A stretch of 6,066 bases of DNA from Thermococcus sp. (GTDB taxonomy: Archaea > Methanobacteriota_B > Thermococci > Thermococcales > Thermococcaceae), in NCBI GenBank assembly GCA_011050175.1, contig DRGF01000108.1:1-6066 (forward strand), in the 5' to 3' direction. Numbering within the stretch: the stretch's first letter is position 1; each line of letters opens with the position of its first letter. The notes beneath the pieces were generated by a model. The model was not told the DNA's origin, did not search any database, and worked only from the letters and a program-made list of their open reading frames with translations. Made by a program: the position numbers and the translations under genes. This document shows positions 5,431-6,066 of this stretch, piece by piece.

Positions 5431-6066
5431 GTTGCAATAAGACTCTAGGAGAATTGAAAGACGATTGTAGCAGTAATCGTCGGATAGCCTGTCACGTTGC
5501 AATAAGACTCTAGGAGAATTGAAAGAAGTGGAAGAGGACCAGCCCAAAGACGTTACGAGCGAGTTGCAATAAGACTCTAGGAGAATTGAAAGTCGTAGAG
5601 ATGGACGATAGAGTTTACATTGACGCAAGTTGCAATAAGACTCTAGGAGAATTGAAAGAGTATGTTCTCCTTATGACGTGCTGTAAGCGGGCAGGGTTGC
5701 AATAAGACTCTAGGAGAATTGAAAGTTCTAAAGCAGGGGATTTTGAGCATCCTTTCCTATGAGGTTGCAATAAGACTCTAGGAGAATTGAAAGACGCCTT
5801 CAGGGGCGACGTTGAAATGTTCGAGGACATAGTTGCAATAAGACTCTAGGAGAATTGAAAGAGGAAGAGAAGAGGAAAAAGATCCTCGAAAAGTATGGTT
5901 GCAATAAGACTCTAGGAGAATTGAAAGGGTCTCCCCTTGCTAGTCCCAAAACAATGTTTCCAAGTTGCAATAAGACTCTAGGAGAATTGAAAGAGGTTTG
6001 AGATTCCGCGCAGGGCAGGAATTCCCCGCCTGTTGCAATAAGACTCTAGGAGAATTGAAAGAAAAA
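5431..6066 (+). CRISPR. CRISPR array, leader-proximal part: 10 repeats, 9 complete spacers, continuing past the window
   Basis: The repeat is 30 nt, beginning GTTGCAATAAGAC and ending GAATTGAAAG, identical in all ten copies. Repeats start at 5431, 5496, 5563, 5629, 5696, 5764, 5832, 5898, 5964 and 6032. Spacers 1-9 are 35, 37, 36, 37, 38, 38, 36, 36 and 38 nt, all different; a tenth starts with AAAAA at 6062. The last 8 bases, ATTGAAAG, equal the 5' tag known on mature crRNAs of Pyrococcus furiosus after Cas6 cleavage, which fixes transcription as plus and the leader on the left. Perfect repeats without decay fit the leader-proximal, recently active end. The repeat family serves type I and type III effectors in Thermococcales; no cas gene is in the window, so the effector type cannot be stated. 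No spacer obviously matches the rest of the window. Confidence 0.99.

Noticed and set aside
5401..5830. Minus-strand open frames with recurring peptide motifs such as LSILLESYCN and FNSPRVLLQ
   Set aside because: The recurring peptides are only the translation of the CRISPR repeats, not a repeat protein.

Overview
The window looks like a chromosomal segment of a hyperthermophilic archaeon of the order Thermococcales, most likely Thermococcus. The evidence is the set of protein families (a MinD ATPase very close to the Pyrococcus MinD proteins, an archaeal GPN-loop GTPase, a PIN-ATPase-KH protein, a Maf protein), ribosome binding sites of the GGTGG/GGTGA type, TATA-type promoters, GC-rich coding DNA, and a 30-nt CRISPR repeat ending in ATTGAAAG, the 8-nt crRNA tag known from Pyrococcus. 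The species cannot be fixed from the sequence alone.

Layout. Positions 1-1974 hold three genes on the minus strand: the first 124 codons of a class II glutamine amidotransferase of asparagine-synthase type (cut by the window edge), a GPN-loop GTPase, and a MinD-type ATPase. The MinD and GPN genes overlap by 4 bases (ATGA) and are surely one transcript. An 81-base divergent promoter region (1975-2055), built around an inverted repeat, separates them from plus-strand genes: a 602-residue PIN-ATPase-KH protein, two tiny membrane/coiled-coil proteins of unknown function that overlap each other, and a Maf nucleotide pyrophosphatase with a probably leaderless mRNA. From 4977 to 5430 there is no credible gene. 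This is the CRISPR leader, with a clear TATA promoter near 5374-5383 and an unusual number of short inverted repeats. From 5431 to the window end runs a CRISPR array of ten identical repeats and nine complete spacers of 35-38 nt, transcribed on the plus strand and continuing beyond the window.

How it fits together. The genes left of 4976 are ordinary archaeal housekeeping: P-loop NTPases for spatial organisation and assembly, a recombination/RNA-type ATPase and nucleotide-pool cleaning. The array is the accessory part. No cas genes lie in the window, so the array must use Cas proteins encoded elsewhere. The items I find most worth a second look are the spacers, the resemblance between the leader end and the end of spacer 9, the inverted-repeat-rich leader, the possible shared operator between minD and the PIN-ATPase gene, and the pair of small membrane proteins. 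I did not find a clearly novel system beyond these.
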